From Gammaproteobacteria bacterium (GTDB lineage Bacteria > Pseudomonadota > Gammaproteobacteria > GCA-001735895), in the NCBI GenBank assembly GCA_003231795.1, contig QIJI01000489.1:1-5617 (forward strand): a stretch of 5,617 nucleotides of DNA. Direction: 5' to 3'. Within the stretch, counting starts at the first letter, position 1; every line of letters starts with the position of its first letter. The notes under the pieces are model-generated. The model did no database searches and was not told where the DNA came from. It saw only the letters and a list, made by a program, of their open reading frames with translations. The translations under genes were made by a program, and so were the position numbers. This document shows, piece by piece, positions 5,419-5,617 of this stretch.

Positions 5419-5617
5419 ATGTTGTGCCATATCTATCGCAGTGATCGCAAATTTGATACCTATCTTTACCTCGCTGAGAAGGATGATTTTTCGGTCATCC
5501 CCGAGGACCTGTTACGTGTTTTTGGCGAGCCTGAATTCAGCTTCAGTTTCAATTTGACCGAACAAAGGACGCTGGCGATAGAAGATAGCGTTGGGGTTCT
5601 GGAAAACCTCCGGCAAC
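5419..5617 (+). CDS. ycgL: YcgL-domain protein, N-terminal part
   Basis: This gene is cut by the window edge, with 66 codons visible. The sequence MLCHIYRSDRKFDTYLYL, then EKDDFSVIPEDLLRVFGEP, then a hydrophobic FSFSFNL strand and ENLRQ, matches the YcgL family. Those are small alpha/beta proteins of about 85-110 residues, found mainly in gammaproteobacteria and still without a settled biochemical role. The start is the ATG at 5419, which gives the family's usual beginning (M-x-C-x-IYRS). The Shine-Dalgarno sequence is poor, and a T-rich run (5397-5404) precedes the start. The gene lies 29 bp after the P-II remnant. In other genomes I recall ycgL near rnd or min genes rather than beside ubiK-comM, which fits a rearrangement here. 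What remains should be completed to the right of the window. Confidence 0.88.
   Translation, partial: MLCHIYRSDRKFDTYLYLAEKDDFSVIPEDLLRVFGEPEFSFSFNLTEQRTLAIEDSVGVLENLRQ

Noticed and set aside
1..5617. CRISPR array, phage genes or a multi-gene defence system
   Set aside because: No regularly spaced repeats, Cas-like, phage structural or defence-type genes are present. The toxin fragment is broken and stands alone.

Overview
The window looks like a chromosomal segment of a gammaproteobacterium. The evidence is a YcgL-family protein, a UbiK (BMFP/YqiC-type) gene directly upstream of comM/yifB, a membrane-anchored cytochrome c5-type protein, a P-II (glnK-type) remnant beside ubiK, and a tRNA gene with an encoded CCA end. 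I cannot fix the genus from sequence alone. No gene set here forms a clearly new multi-gene system. The notable points are an insertion sequence with exact ends, two gene remnants, and one long palindromic repeat.

Layout. Positions 1-109 hold the C-terminal part of a broken RelE/ParE-type toxin gene on the minus strand. A complete IS4-family insertion sequence (121-1677) follows. It has perfect 28-bp terminal inverted repeats, one transposase gene, and an 11-bp target duplication, GGGTCAGACTC, on both sides. Next come a small single-domain cupin gene (minus, 1736-2095) and a tRNA-Arg(CCG) gene (minus, 2303-2379). The 2096-2302 gap between them holds only the cupin leader and AT-rich sequence. 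A cytochrome c5-type gene (plus, best start GTG 2536) has a good promoter just upstream. It converges on comM across a gap (3007-3281) that carries a perfect 9-bp hairpin and a roughly 210-bp imperfect palindrome.

The right third is the ubiK-comM pair on the minus strand, with a plausible promoter before ubiK. Divergent from ubiK, where glnK-amtB sits in many relatives, only the first 32 or so codons of a P-II gene survive (5279-5389). A ycgL gene (plus, from 5419) follows and runs off the right edge.

How the genes relate: most are independent housekeeping functions. UbiK assists aerobic ubiquinone biosynthesis. The cytochrome carries electrons on the periplasmic face of the membrane. ComM is the branch-migration helicase used when transformed DNA is integrated. 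The left side (toxin remnant, IS, repeat-like target) and the P-II scar show that the region has been rearranged.
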